The notes below the pieces were generated by a model that worked only from the letters and a program-made list of their open reading frames with translations, searched no databases and was not told the origin of the DNA. Both the position numbers and the translations under genes were made by a program. Positions 12,050-23,800 of a DNA stretch of 64,000 bases are shown here, one piece after another (positions within the stretch are counted from its first letter, which is position 1; every line of letters starts with the position of its first letter). The DNA is from Tiliqua scincoides. Its lineage: Eukaryota > Chordata > Lepidosauria > Squamata > Scincidae. Location: positions 19,300,061 to 19,364,060 of the forward strand of contig NC_089830.1 of assembly GCF_035046505.1 (NCBI RefSeq), in the 5' to 3' direction.

Positions 12050-12760
12050 GACGCGCATGCGCCCCGCGCAGCGCCCGCCACGTGACTGGGGGGAGGGGGG
12101 AGGTAGAGATGGGCGCGCGCCGCCCTCCAGCCCGGCGCCTCCGCCCTCCCGGGTCCGAGCGCGCATGTGCGGGTCGGCGCGCGCGCCCTCCTCCCGCCGA
12201 AGCGCTTGCCCCTCCCGAATCGGGACTGCGCATGCGCGACTTCCCTCGCTCTCCAAGCTTGGGCCGCTCCCGAATGGGTACTGCGCATGCGTAGCTTGTG
12301 CCGCTCCCAAATCCTGACTGCGCATGCGTACTTCAGCTCGCTCTCCTCGCCGAAGCCTCTCCCGAATCCTGACTGCGCATGCGCAAACCGCCGCGCTCAC
12401 TCGCTCTTTCCGAGCTCGGGCCTCTCCCGAGTCGGAATGCGCATGCGCAACTCAGCGCTCTCACCGAAGCGCGTGCTTCTCACGAATTGCGCATGCGTAA
12501 TCCGGCGCGCTCTCCATGGCTCCGTGCTTTTGCCTCTCCCCAATCTAACTGCGCATGCGCAACTTGGCGAGCGCGTTCTGTCTAGCTCTCCCCGCTCTCG
12601 CCGAAGCGAGTGCTTTCCCGAATCGGAGTGCGCATGCGCAACCCGGCGCGTTCTCTCCCCCCCGCAGAGCTTGTGCCGCTCCCGGATCGTAGTGCGCAGG
12701 CGCAACTCCCCTCGCGTGCCCTCCCCAGTTTGTGCCTCTCCCAACTTGCTCAGGCGCAAG
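12050..12760. repeat. Degenerate tandem array of about 65-bp units, each with an NRF1-like palindrome
   Basis: Repeated unit of roughly 50-80 bp built from CTCTCGCCGAAGC, GCTCCCGAATC and TGCGCATGCGCA. NRF1-like cores start near 12053, 12161 (variant), 12227, 12282, 12319, 12374, 12438, 12488, 12550, 12629 and 12693 (variant). The core is conserved while the spacers drift, and open frames through it are a by-product of the repeat. Confidence 0.85.
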
Positions 12761-13164
12761 TTGGCGCGCTCTCTCTCCCCCCGCCCTTTCTCTTTCTCCA
12801 GTTCCATACTGAGCGCTCTGGATCGTACCATTGTGAAAAAGGTGGTGAGACGGGTGGTCGTTTTTGAACGTTTCCTCAGAGGGGGTGTGGGGGGGCCACC
12901 AAGCCCGTCTTCTGAGGGGCACAGCTGGAGTGAGGGAGGAAGGACCACCCTCCAGCTGCCCCCAAAGGCTGTTTGACGACGCGAAGGGCGCCTCCTACTT
13001 GCGACCCTCCCCCCTGCTCCAAGATGGTACAGCCCGCTGGAGTTCTCCCATTTTAGGCTGCTTGCCTGGTCCTGCACGCATCTAGCTGCATCCCCACGTT
13101 ACCTTCTCCAGTAGGGAGCTGCTGCTGGCCCTCCTTTTCCTAGCAGGGCTAGACTGTCCAGAGA

Positions 13165-13360
13165 ATAAGCCTGCAGTCCTATCCTCACTTACCTGGGAGT
13201 AAGCCCCATTGACTACAACAGGACTTACTTCTGAGTAGACATGCATGGGATTGGGCTCTTGGGCTGCAATTCTATCCATGCCTACGTGGGAGTAAGCCCC
13301 ATTGGACTCCATGGAACTTACTTCTGAGTAGACCTGCCTAGGACTGCAGTCAAAATCCCC
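13165..13360. repeat. Two further tandem units of the same palindromic element
   Basis: Two adjacent copies of the AGTAAGCCCCATTGA / ACTTACTTCTGAGTAGAC unit on the other side of the CpG island, less diverged from the dispersed consensus than the array at 10983-11790. Confidence 0.8.
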
Positions 13361-13758
13361 ATTGGGCAAGGAATGTAGAAATATAAATGGGGTTGGGATG
13401 CGTGTTACACATTAGATACCTTAGGAGTATCTACTTGCAAACTGCAAGCCTGTGCATGCCTACTCAGAACGGAGGAGAATTGCAACCTTCTGCATCAATC
13501 CACTTATGGTTCAGGGGCTGGAAAGAGATGGGAAGCTTAACCCTGTTCTACCCAGCCCATAGGTGTACACATTTGGTCCCTGTTGCATATATGCAACATT
13601 GGGCAACATATATGCAAAATAGGGCAGAAATGGCTTAATGAAGTCATGTTTATTGATAATGAAGATGATAATTACTAATCCTATGTGATTACAGTGAGGC
13701 TTCTTTATGTATCCAGAATTGGGTCCCCAGGTCCCAAATCTGTTGCTTCTGTGTAAGG

Positions 13759-14044
13759 CAGTTGTTTTCAAACTGGGGCATTGCGCTGCCCCAGCATGAA
13801 GACCCAGGCCTCTGCCCCCTTAAGGGGCAGGGGCAGTGAGGAGGCAGCTAAGGGGGACTGCACTGACTGGGATGCACTCACCAGTCCCTGCAACAGCTGT
13901 CCAGGGGTTGGGGAGCCCTGCGTGAGTGCCTGCAAGGCTCCCCAGCTCCTCAGAAGTGAGAGTGGAGCGATCGCACTCCACTTCCGGTCCCCCCCATAAA
14001 GACTTACTGCAGTTCAAACTCTCCCGAGTATGTGAAAACCGCTG
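13759..14044. mobile_element. hAT-like MITE with 8-bp target duplication
   Basis: Starts CAGTTGTTTTCAAACTGGGG and ends GTGAAAACCGCTG. Flanks are GTGTAAGG (13751-13758) and GTTTAAGG (14045-14052), 7 of 8 matching. Confidence 0.75.
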
Positions 14045-14239
14045 GTTTAAGGGCCCACTTTTTCTCATTAATGCTCCCCTGCCACTTGCAAAATCTCAGC
14101 TTTTCTGCTGCCAGCAATTGGGGTAAGGCCCATAAATGGATCCGCCTTAACTATGCTAGATGCTTCCTTCATCTTCTACCTCCCTTTTGCCCCCAGGAAT
14201 GCCCTGATCCCCATAGTCTCTACTATTACTAAGCTGTTA

Positions 14240-14345
14240 CATAAGAAGACACCTGCTCGATCAGGCCATAGGCCCATCTAGTCCAGCTTCCTGTATCTCA
14301 CAGTGGCCCATCAGATGCCTCAGGGAGCACACAAGACAAGGAGAG
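14240..14345 (-). mobile_element. CR1 LINE 3' end fragment
   Basis: Reverse orientation: GATCAGGCCATAGGCCCATC, TAGTCCAGCTTCCTGTATCT, CACAGTGGCCCATCAG, the standard tail of squamate CR1. Lies just downstream of the FBL polyA site. Confidence 0.85.
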
Positions 14346-14631
14346 ACCTGCATCTTGGGTGCCCTCCCTTGCATGTTGTTTCTCTGTTGGCACAGCAAAG
14401 GGATTGCTACTTGCAAATTTATTGAGCAGCTCAGGTGGTCTCCAAGCAGCTTGCCTGGTTTGTTTTGTCAGTGTCTTCACAGCTGCACCTGCTTCAAAGC
14501 CCTGACCAAGCCTGTTTGTAAGTCGGATGTTCACAATTCTAATATCTGCGAGTTCAGGATCTTCTGTGTATGCCAAGTGGAGACATCCCCTTGCCCCAAT
14601 CTTACAGAATGAACCAATATGCAACTCTATG

Positions 14632-14637
14632 TTTATT
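14632..14637 (-). terminator. FBL: FBL polyadenylation signal
   Basis: AATAAA on the minus strand about 190 nt past the stop codon. It is the first canonical signal downstream, giving a 3'UTR of roughly 0.2 kb; cleavage probably lies near 14610-14620. Confidence 0.7.
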
Positions 14638-14823
14638 ATTTTTAATAAAAATATACATGTATAAATTCTGCAGGAAAAAAACACACCATAGAACGGCCTT
14701 TCTAAACAAACTCTTGGCCTTTGGAACGTGGGATCCAGTCCATAGAATTCTATCTCATGAAATGACAAGAGATGCCACTCCAAGCATACAGCTTCCTATG
14801 AACCCTAACAGCTTCTGCTGCAT

Positions 14824-14848
14824 TTACTTCTTCTGTTTGGGAGGGGGC
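14824..14848 (-). CDS. FBL: FBL coding exon 9 (stop)
   Basis: Acceptor CTCTTCAG, then the last residues R-PPPKQKK and TAA at 14824-14826. Human ends PPPKVKN, so only the extreme tail differs. Confidence 0.93.
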
Positions 14849-17800
14849 CTGAAGAGAAGAGGAGAGAAAATTGGTTAATGGATTAAGAACGGTGCAGGGA
14901 TGTATTAATTTAGTATCCAAACCAGACTTTCATTTTTAAAAGCTCGTTTTGCAAGCATGCAGGGCTAATTGAATAAGTAAAGTGGGAAAGTGTCAGCCCA
15001 CAATCAGTCTCCATGGAACAGCTTGAACCAGACTGTCACCTTTCATGGTCCTGTCTCAATATTATTTGCCCCTTATCCCCTCCAGCCACGCATAAGTGCA
15101 ACCATACCTATAAATGCCCACTACTACAGCATGATCTCGCTCGTAAGGCTCCAAGGTCAACTGCTCCTGGGGTTTCATGTTCTCTTGCTGCATCTTCTTC
15201 ACCTCTGAGGCAAAAACGGCCTCGGGTGCTGCTGTTGAGTCAATACAGTTGGCCTGGAGAAAAACAAAAGGGCCAAAGTTGATGTTCTCACCTCCTGATC
15301 ACATCTCACAGTTGCCTGGATGGGCCAATGACCCACTGCTCCCACTCCACCGTATAAACAGCAGGTCCACACCACACACACCTACTTCTAGCACCCAGTG
15401 CAGCCACCACAAACACCAATACATTTAAGGTACAGGCATGCTCCTGTATCTGTGCGGAGGTTCTGTTCTGGAACTCCCTGTGGATACCTAAATCTGCAGA
15501 TACAGGGGACATCCCCTAGCCCTCCAAAGACGAGGGGAGCTGAGCCTCCAGAAACTCTTTTTGTCCACTTGCAGCCTCTGCGGGACTCAGAATGACTTTT
15601 ACAAGCAGGCTTCCCCAGTCATAATGCTTGTACCTTACAGGTTGAAAAACTGGAAGTGACTTTTTTTGGTAGTAACTGTCATTCTGAGCCCCGCAGAGGC
15701 TGTGGGCGGACACGCACAGCCTCTGCGGGACTCAGAAGAGCCTCCAGAGGCAAGGGGAGCTCAGCTCTCTTAGCCTCCAGGGGGTTGTGGGGGGCCATGA
15801 TCTGCAGATAAGTTAAACTGCGGATATGGGGGCCCTCCTATTTTTTTTTGGATAATGAATCACATCCTCAACTCAGCAATTTCAACCCTTTTCATCTCAT
15901 GGCACATTAAAATTGGGCTAAAATTGTCAAGTCACAACACCCGTTTTTTTGACAACTGTGGTCAAGGCACACTGGGCTGCTGGTGGGGGGCTCACATTCC
16001 CCGATGGTCTTACAAATAAATGGCCCTCCGCAAACTCCTGCAGCACACCTGTGGACCACTTACGGCACACCAATGTGCTGCGGCATTCTGAAAATCATGG
16101 CTCAAAGTGAACCCAAGGCAACCAGTATGCAAGCACTGTTAGAGACATCTTCAACAGCTGTGCAGAGATGGGCAAAGAGGCATTCTGGTGGGGAACAGGC
16201 TCCAGGGATGTGCTGCTACCACTGCAGAACTCTGTCTCTTAATGCAGTGGTCTTCAGCTCGTCAATAAGCGGGACTTGCTTCAAACCCTAATGGAAACAT
16301 GGGACCAACTGTGAGGACCTAGCAGTTGAGAGAGGTGGGTACGTGAGCGGCCATGGCTCCTCTTTTTCCACTCCATGGCAGCCAATCATTGTCTACCGCC
16401 ACTGTATTGCTTCTGCATCTTCATTTGTTCCAAGCCAATTGGAAGAGGAGGGGCAGACAGAAGGACGGCCAAAGCATGCAGTCAGTTTAAAAAGCAAGGG
16501 AAGAGAAAGAGGAAGTGAGGTAAGGCAAGGATTGAGGAGACCCATTGAAATTGCAGGGGGCAGACAGAAGGCTTAGCCACCACAACTCCTCCAAAGCCAG
16601 AATTTCCACTGGGATCACCTATGACAGGGATCTTTTCAAACTTTTCAGCATGACAGCCACATCATAGCCACACTGTATATTTTGTACATTTTTGCGGGAT
16701 GCAAAAAAATTAGTTTTACAAATGGATGAATGAAATTTAAATGAATGAATAAGTTTTACTTGGTTCTTTTTTTGTGATCAGCATGATACGATTCAGAACA
16801 AAAGAGAAATGTGACAATTACAAAGAAATAATGCCCTGCTTAAACTGAGAAATGATATATAATGTTTGACATTTTTACTCACTAGCAAATGCTCTGACAA
16901 AGTGGATAGAGAGATGCTCTTTACACTCTCACATAACACCAGAACCAGGGGACATCCACTAAAATTGAGTGTTGGGCGGGTTAGGACAGACAAAAGAAAA
17001 TATTTCTTTACTCAGCGTGTGGTTGGTCTGTGGAACTCCTTGCCACAGGATGTGGTGATGGCGTCTGGCCTGGACGCCTTTAAAAGGGGATTGGACAAGT
17101 TTCTGGAGGAAAAATCCATTACGGGTTACAAGCCATGATGTGTGTGTGCAACCTCTGATTTTAGAAATGGGCTATGTCAGAATGCCAGGTGCAAGGGAGG
17201 GCACCAGGATGCAGGTCTCTTGTTATCTGGTGTGCTCCCTGCGGCATTTGGTGGGGCCGCTGTGAGATACAGGAAACTGGACTAGATGGGCCTATGGCCT
17301 GATCCAGTGTGGCTGTTCTTATGTTCAGTGTGCTGCAAGAGGTCCTAAGGTACGCTGCGTGAGTTTGGAGCACAGTGGCTGAAAATAGCGGAAGATCTGT
17401 GGTTCTGTGGCTCAGTTTCTAGGTGAACTGTCTGGAGAAACCCATTGTCTGTTCCTCTTCCTCCACTGGTTCTAAGGTGGAGACAGTTACCACAGACTGT
17501 CCTAGAAACAGAGCCGAGAAACCTGGAAGCATCTCTTGGAAGCGACATCACAAGAGACAAAGACCATAGAGCAGGGGTCTCCAAACCCCAGTCCGGGGGC
17601 CAGATGCAGCCTGCAGAGAGCCTCTATCTGGCCCACGGCCAGTCTCTGGTCCCCTGAGAGCCTCTGGCCCAGCTGACCAAACACAACCAGAGTTGTGCTT
17701 GTGGGGTGGGGGAATGGGGGTCCATTTCAGTGTGCGCGCTTTATTTCTTGGGCTGTGTTTGTGCTTGGAGAAATCCTGGATATTTGAGCCCATTCATTCG

Positions 17801-20800
17801 TTTCAGTCATTCATCTAAGTTCCATCTCTAAAGAATTTATTTAAATTTTATATTTCATTTTTTTCCAGCCCTCGACACCATGCCAGATATTTGATGCGGC
17901 CCTTTGGCTGAAAAGTTTGGAGACCCCTGCCATAGAGCAGTGTTTCTCAAACTGTGGGCCGGGACCTACTAGGTGGGACATGAGCCAATTTCAGGTGGGT
18001 CCCCATTCATTTCAATATTTTATTTTTAATATATAAGACTTTATGCTACCGTGGTATGTGACTGCATTTGGTGAAATGTACTTAGGTTACTATGTATATG
18101 CTTTGAACGATGCTAGTCAATGGGGCTTACTCCTGGGTAAGTGTGGGTAGGATTACAGCCTAGGACTGTTAAAAATTTCCCTGCTTGATGATGTCACTTC
18201 CGGTCATAACATCACTTCAGGTGGGTCCTGACAGAGTCTCATTCTAAAAGTGGGTACCAGTGCTAAATGTGTGAGAACCATTGCCAGTATACTGTGAAGA
18301 GATAAATGTTGAAAATTGCTAATCTAGGATTCCTAGCCTTGGCTACTGCTCAACTGTGCAGGCCTGAGACTCAAAACAAAATTGCAAAAGCAGCAGGGCT
18401 GTAACCCACCCAAGAATGGGTTGTGGTCCACTTTGTGGGCCTGACCCACTTGTTGAAAGACCCCTGCCTTAGTGCAATAAAACAGAAGGTGCTTCCAGCC
18501 TAAGGTGCTCTAAGCTTGAAGATAAACTTAGAACACACAGTCAAGCTTAGCGTTACCTTGATGGAGATAACAAAATGGCCACCGTTCTTCAAGAAATTGT
18601 GTGCATTCAATGCCACAATACGTGACTGGTCAGGCTGAGCCACGTCTGCAAAGATGACATCCACCATTCCTGCAAAGATAGGGGTTTGTGTGAGACACAC
18701 TGGAAAATCAGGAAGCTGCTCCCCTAGTTTTACTGCCTCCCCTTGGTATAAAATCATCAGGCAAAATATATACAACAGGCCTAGAGAGTCCAGTTTTCAC
18801 ACTGCTCCTGCACTAGAGGGATTACGTGACCGCTGTGAGATGGCGTTCATTTAGCCTAACACGTCCAAATCGGTTTAGGGCAGTGGCTGAAGCCATTTAC
18901 CGAAATGAAACTCAAATAATGTTGACCATCACAAACCTGTTTCTCACTTTTATCTACACCAGAGGTGCCCAAACCACGGCCCTGGGGCCACTTGCAGCCC
19001 TTGAGAACTCCCATTCTGGCCCTCAGCGAGGCCCCATTCTCCAAAGAGCCTCTGGCCCCCCAGAGACTTGCTGGAGCCCGCGCTGGCCTGATGCAACAGC
19101 TCTCAGCCCGACGGCCAACTGTTCGACCTCTTGCATGAGCTGTGGGACGAGGGCTCCCTCCACTGCTTGCTGTTTCATGTTTGTGATACAGCAGTATCAG
19201 CAAAGGAAGGCTGGCCTTGCTTTGTGCAAGGCCTTTCATAGGCCTTGAGCTATTGCAAGACCTTAATTCATTCATATAAGTTCCATGAATATATATTATA
19301 TTCATTTATGTAAATTTATTCAAATTTGAAATGTAAATTAATTCCTTTCCCCCCCCCCGGCCCCCGACACAGTGTCCAAGAGATGATGTGGCCCTCCTGC
19401 AAAATGTTTGGACATCCCTGATCTACACTGCAGATGTCTATAGTCTGTCTTCTCACCAGACTCTTGTGGCAGCTAACAATCAATATACTGTACAGTGGGT
19501 CCTCAGTATCTGGGGGGGATCAATTCCTGGACCCCTGCAGAACCAATTTCCTTCAATAATCAAATCCACAGGAGGTACCAGACGCATGGATAAGGAGGGC
19601 CCATTGTTGAAAGCAAATAAAAGAAGAGGACACATAGGAGGGGAAGAAAGCGGTGGGTTGTACTCTACCATTGAGCATCCTCTGAGTCGTCCAAGGACCT
19701 TATTTTGTATAGACTCCATATCACCAATTACTAGCAGTTTGAGGCTCCTACAACCCACTGATGCTCTTTTGTCCAGGGTGCAAGAGACAAAGAAAGGCAC
19801 TGCTCTAGGCCAGGTCTCTCCTAGACCTCTCTCCAGTTTGGAGAACACTGCTCTAGGCAATGTTCTGCTCACAGGCATGGACAGGTGGGAGGTGGGATTG
19901 ATGTATTTGTGACTATGTCGAGGAACGGCAGGTCTCTTACCAAGCAACATGCGGTATTTGTGCGGATGCCGGGCATCCTCGATTACGGGAATAATGTTGG
20001 TTCGTTTCTTTGCCACGTTAATGAGGTCACGGCCTGAGCGGTGGGAGAACTCCACAGCATACACAAGCCCCTCCTGCAGAAAACAGGAAGCAATGAGGAT
20101 CAGTGCTTTTCCTATGCGGGCACACCATGGCTAACAGGACAATCAAAGCAGGAAGCTGTTTTACACAAGCCGCAGGCCTAAGGGTTCATGAGAGCACCCA
20201 GAAGAAGCAAAACAGTATGGTCAATAAAACACACACAACAACATCTGTATAGTGCTTCCTGAAAGTGCAATGTGCTTTATTACTGTGATGCAATTGTTAA
20301 CCCTGGGAGTATTATTATGCCCATATTGCAGAAGGAAAGGCTGAGGCATGGCATGCCTGAGGTCAGCGAGTTCATGGCAGATCTGAACCAGGAAAGTTCT
20401 GATTTGCAGTTCAGTCTGTTAGAGCCCAATCCTAGGCATGCCAGCCAATGGCGGGACACCTCCTGCGCTGGCGCTGACTGCCACAAAAAACAGTCAGCAC
20501 CAGTTGCAAAAGGTGCTCTGATAGCGCACCACTCCTGCCCACTTCAGCACTTCTCCCGCCACTCTCCAACGGAGGTGAGGCTGCGGGGGGAGGTGGGAAT
20601 AGCTGTGGGGAGAGCAGAAAGGGAGCAAAGAATGGGTTGATCAGGTCTAGATGTGGGTCGGTATCAGTGGTGCTGGCTCTGCTGATATCCTATCCCCATT
20701 CCCAGACCCACTCCCATGGCGCGGCTCCCAATGGACCTGCATCACCTATTTAGCTAGTGCAGGCACTGGATTCCCCTTCCTTCATCATGGATGCTTACTG

Positions 20801-23800
20801 CTGAGCAAGGGAACAAATGTTCCCTTAGGCAGAGGAGACTCCTGGACTGCCCCCCACCACCACAGGAGGCAGCGGTTGCCATTTTGGTCCCACTGCCTCA
20901 GCAGGAAGAGGATAATGAATATGACTGGGCTGTCAGCCACTGTTACCCCAGCTCCAGTCAGTGTCTGGTTGCAAAACCACCTGGCAACACCATTCATTTG
21001 CATCCCACAGAAAGTGACACCACCTACAGTGCCGCTATTGGCACTACAGACACTTTTATGTCCAGTGCCTGGACATAAAAGTCCCTGTGTCAAATTGTCT
21101 AGACATTATTCTAAGCACTTGTTTTGCTCAACAAGCAATTGTTTTACAATGCACAAGCGCCTCTCACTGGAACTCATTGGCCCAGGGACACATGGGACAG
21201 GACACATTCAGATGGCAGGAGGTCTGGTCTAGAGGGTAGAGCCTCCATTTGCCTGAAGATAACATCTACAAGGTCGCCAGTTTGAGGCCACCGGCACCGT
21301 GCGACCTTGAAGCAGCTGACAAGCTGAAGCCGAGCTATTCCATCTGCTCTGAGCATGGGAGGATGGAGGCCAGGATGGAGGCCAGATCAGAGAGAAACAC
21401 CTGAATGTTGTGGTTCTTGAAAGAAAGAACCTTCTTTCATTTGTAAAAATCCCTACGGGGATTTAAATTGCCTGCCTATGTAAACTGCCTTAAATAAAGT
21501 CTTGAATAAAGACCAAGAAAGGCAGTATATAAATACCTGTATTATTAATTATTTATTATTATTATTATTATACCAGCACCTCATAGCAGGGACCGGGCAG
21601 CCTTAACTAAGATCCATTTGAACTACAATTCCAATTTCTGGCACTCCAGCCGATCCTTACCGGTCCCACAATGTCAGAAACATGAGAGACTGTCGTCCCC
21701 GAGGCCGCTCCCAGGTACAAGACTTTGGTGCCGGGTTTGATATGGATCTGGTCGATACCTCCAAGAATGGCAGCAGCCAGTTTGGACCGGAAGGGGTTCC
21801 AGGCACGGTATTCCACCTTGATTTCACCATCCTGCAGAGAGGAGTCAAAAGAAATAAAATGTTGGGACTTGCTGGATAAGTTCCTTCTCTGCAGAGGAAC
21901 AGATGGAATCCTGCAACCCAAGCAAAAAAAGAAGTGATTTTCCCTGGTGCCTTGGGTAGAGAGCCATGCCTCCAGTTATGGAAGTTCTCCAGCAACCATA
22001 TCTTTAAAAAAACACCTTAAAAAGCTTTTCTACCATATTGTCACCTTCCTCACTTTGGGGGTAGTTCACCTATCATCACCTCCTCCTTTTCCAGGCCAGG
22101 ATCAGAGGATTCTCCCCCTTCTTGTCTGAGGTTGGCACATCCCAGCTGCCAGTGTTCTCTGTCCTTCTGTCCAAAGCACTTCCTACCTGGATCTCTCAAC
22201 TCTTCAGGGGGGTGGTAAATCCACCCCCTGCAAGGAGGTACCACCTTGCTGTGATGATTTGGTGCACTGGCCTCTGTGGCTAGCTGTAGCTGCCTGCTCC
22301 AGCTGCTCCTACCAGCCCCTGTGAACCACATACCAGATCAGCTTCCGCCAAGAACGAGGCATCCACTTCTAGGCACCACTCCATCCTCTCTCTGCATTTC
22401 TGTCTTTGTCTCCCCACATCCTATCTATCACTAAGGGCTGGAGGAAGGAGAAGAGAGGAAAGTAAATAGAGACACAATTCTTTATGAAGCAGAGCTCAGT
22501 TGAAGCACCACTGGAACAACACAAGGCCATAACTGGGGGATGTGTCTCCCCCCCAGAGGTACCAAGAAAAGTCGTTTTCATTTGGGCCCTGTCTGCAGCA
22601 ATGAGCAAGAGGAGCAACCATTCCAGAAGTCCTTCCTCCACTGCAAGAAAGTATCCTAGACTGACAGTGTAAACCTATGTATATTGTATTGGCAACCTTC
22701 AGTCTCGAAAGACTATGGTATCGCGCTCTGAAAGGTGGTTCTGGCACAGCGTCTAGTGTGGCTGAAAAGGCCAATTCGGGAGTGACAGTCCCTTCCACAT
22801 TGGGAGCAAGTGCAGTCTGTCCCTGGTCTGTCTCCCTGGCTATGGGCCTTCCTTCTTTGCCTCTTTGCCTCAGTCTGTTGGCCAAGTGTCTCTTCAAACT
22901 GGGAAAGGCCATGCTGCACAGCCTGCCTCCAAGCGGGCCGCTCAGAGGCCAGTGTTTCCCACTTGTTGAGCTCCACTCCTAAGGCCTTCAGATCCCTCTT
23001 GCAGATGTCCTTGTATCGCAGCTGTGGTCTACCTGTAGGGCGCTTTCCTTGCACGAGTTCTCCATAGAGGAGAAAACCTAAACCTATGTATATTCAACTA
23101 CAGTGTGCCTCCAGAAAGTGTACATACATTTTAATTGGTTCTAATTCATACAGGCTGCATTGTAGAAAACTTGCAACACTTAAAGGCGCCCTGGGTCCCT
23201 TTGGGGAGAAGGGCGGGGTATAAATAAAGTTTATTATTATTATTAAAGACCTAAGGGAGGCAACTAAGGGCCCAACCCTATCCAACTTTCCAGCACAGGT
23301 ACAGCCGCAATGCAGCCCGGAGGTTAGGGAACAAATGTTCCCCAATATGGAAGAGGCCTCTGTGACTACCTCCACACCAAAGGATGCAGTACACACCCCA
23401 CTGACACGACAGCACAGCCCTGGAAAATTGGATAGGATTGGGCCCCAAGTTACTGAGAGTTATTTTATCACCAGCACACACATTGGTGGAAGTCTGCAGA
23501 CCCCTTAGTCCAGGGGTGTCAAACTCATTTCATACAGAGGGCTGAATAGCATTCATGATGCCTGCTGAGGGTCGAAAGTGATGTCATTAGGCTGGAAGTG
23601 ATGGAAGTGATGTCATTAAAGCAGATAATTCTATCACTAGCTGCAAATGATAGAAGAGAAAGTATACATATCTTGATCATATTCAAGATATGAGAGAGCT
23701 TAATTTTCAAGTGGGCTTCCCTTTCAGCAGTAATACCTCAGCATGGCTCAGCAGCTGAGAGCTGGATAAAAAGCTTCTGCGGGCCACATCCGGCCCCCGG

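Larger units (their letters stand above)
11690..12990. promoter_or_regulatory. CpG island
   Basis: The densest CpG stretch in the window, sharply richer than the AT-rich flanks. It covers the splice donor at 11836 and the NRF1-like array, so it is likely an active promoter, chiefly of a minus-strand gene; bidirectional use toward FBL's 3' side cannot be excluded. Confidence 0.8.

Noticed and set aside
12167-12976. Long open frame (about 269 codons) through the CpG island, plus several on the other strand
   Set aside because: It translates the degenerate NRF1-like repeat in several frames at once, has no recognisable domain, and is explained by GC-rich, stop-poor sequence.
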